In this document: one piece after another, positions 63,720-64,000 of the stretch | Numbering within the stretch: the first letter of the stretch is position 1 | Layout: each line of letters opens with the position of its first letter | Assembly: GCF_035222275.1 (NCBI RefSeq) | Contig: NC_085881.1 | Span: forward strand, 2,914,001-2,978,000 | DNA from: Podospora bellae-mahoneyi | Lineage: Eukaryota > Ascomycota > Sordariomycetes > Sordariales > Podosporaceae | Reading direction: 5' to 3' | Length of the DNA stretch: 64,000 bases | Translations under genes and position numbers: made by a program | The notes under the pieces: generated by a model | What the model saw: only the letters and a program-made list of their open reading frames with translations | Databases searched by the model: none | What the model was told of the DNA's origin: nothing

Positions 63720-64000
63720 TTTGTCTCGGTGGTTTCCGCAACGAGGCAGACTCCAGAATCGCCTTCTAAAAGTCGCTGTAACTTTTTTTTTTGGTACGTT
63801 TCGCTGGCGCACGCGGCAAAGGTTCGGTTGGTGCCCCCCCTGGTCGCACTGACCCCACAATTGATCAACACCAGACGGCGCACTGCCAAGGCCAGAGCAT
63901 GTCCTAAGAGAAAGCCTGCAGAAGCTGGAAGGCATCAAACCTTCCAGGGAACAAGCCAGAAATGTTGGATGGGGATTCTGAGACTCTTCATTGTTGAATT
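63720..64000. other. Promoter side of oxa1 to window end
   Basis: No gene seen; T-run at 63784-63793. Confidence 0.5.

Overview
The window looks like ordinary euchromatic DNA of a filamentous ascomycete. Genes carry short (about 50-170 nt) GT-AG introns with CTAAC-like branch sites, genes are dense on both strands, a 5S rRNA gene lies dispersed among protein genes, and the proteins (CFEM receptor, CYP53, OPT transporter, GPI-anchored and small secreted proteins) are typical of Pezizomycotina. A Sordariomycete, perhaps Sordariales, is my inference from the style of the proteins; no marker in the window proves it.

Layout. 0-15 kb: the end of a C2H2-type fungal transcription factor, a hypothetical gene with an internal duplication, a GFA-family enzyme, a tRNA-Ile(AAU) with an intron, an SMP/C2 lipid-transfer protein, a RING protein and several small secreted or GPI-anchored genes, one of them founding a six-cysteine family. 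15-18 kb: a heavily decayed CorA-like membrane protein gene. 19-27 kb: a secreted BBE-type FAD oxidase, a CFEM/rhodopsin-like receptor and a truncated MFS pseudogene. 27-33 kb: the mitochondrial DEAD-box helicase mss116 and an OPT oligopeptide transporter. 34-39.5 kb: an intronless 5.2-kb reading frame with two Ulp1-like (C48) domains, one with all catalytic residues and one without, interrupted by a single in-frame TAG. 39.9-41.5 kb: a 5S rRNA gene and a decayed RRM-like gene. 42.9-48.4 kb: a four-TM protein, S-adenosylmethionine decarboxylase and the Fe-S assembly ATPase cfd1. 49-52 kb: a tandem of three six-cysteine secreted paralogs, one intact and two broken. 52.5-64 kb: a clathrin-adaptor-accessory-like protein, a CYP53 benzoate hydroxylase, an atypical SDR, a decayed gene, a beta-carbonic anhydrase and OXA1.

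Housekeeping genes (mss116, spe2, cfd1, carbonic anhydrase, oxa1) are well preserved. Between them lie accessory genes, several of which are pseudogenes broken by nonsense codons and frame slips; many of the stop codons are ones that a C-to-T change would give. No CRISPR, no intact transposon and no biosynthetic cluster were seen. The most unusual item is the duplicated Ulp1-like protein at 34.3-39.5 kb, which also carries three closely spaced LRGG motifs. The clearest gene family is the six-cysteine secreted family, with copies at 14.4, 49.2, 50.3 and 51.5 kb. Exon limits were placed by eye from splice signals, frame continuity and family resemblance.
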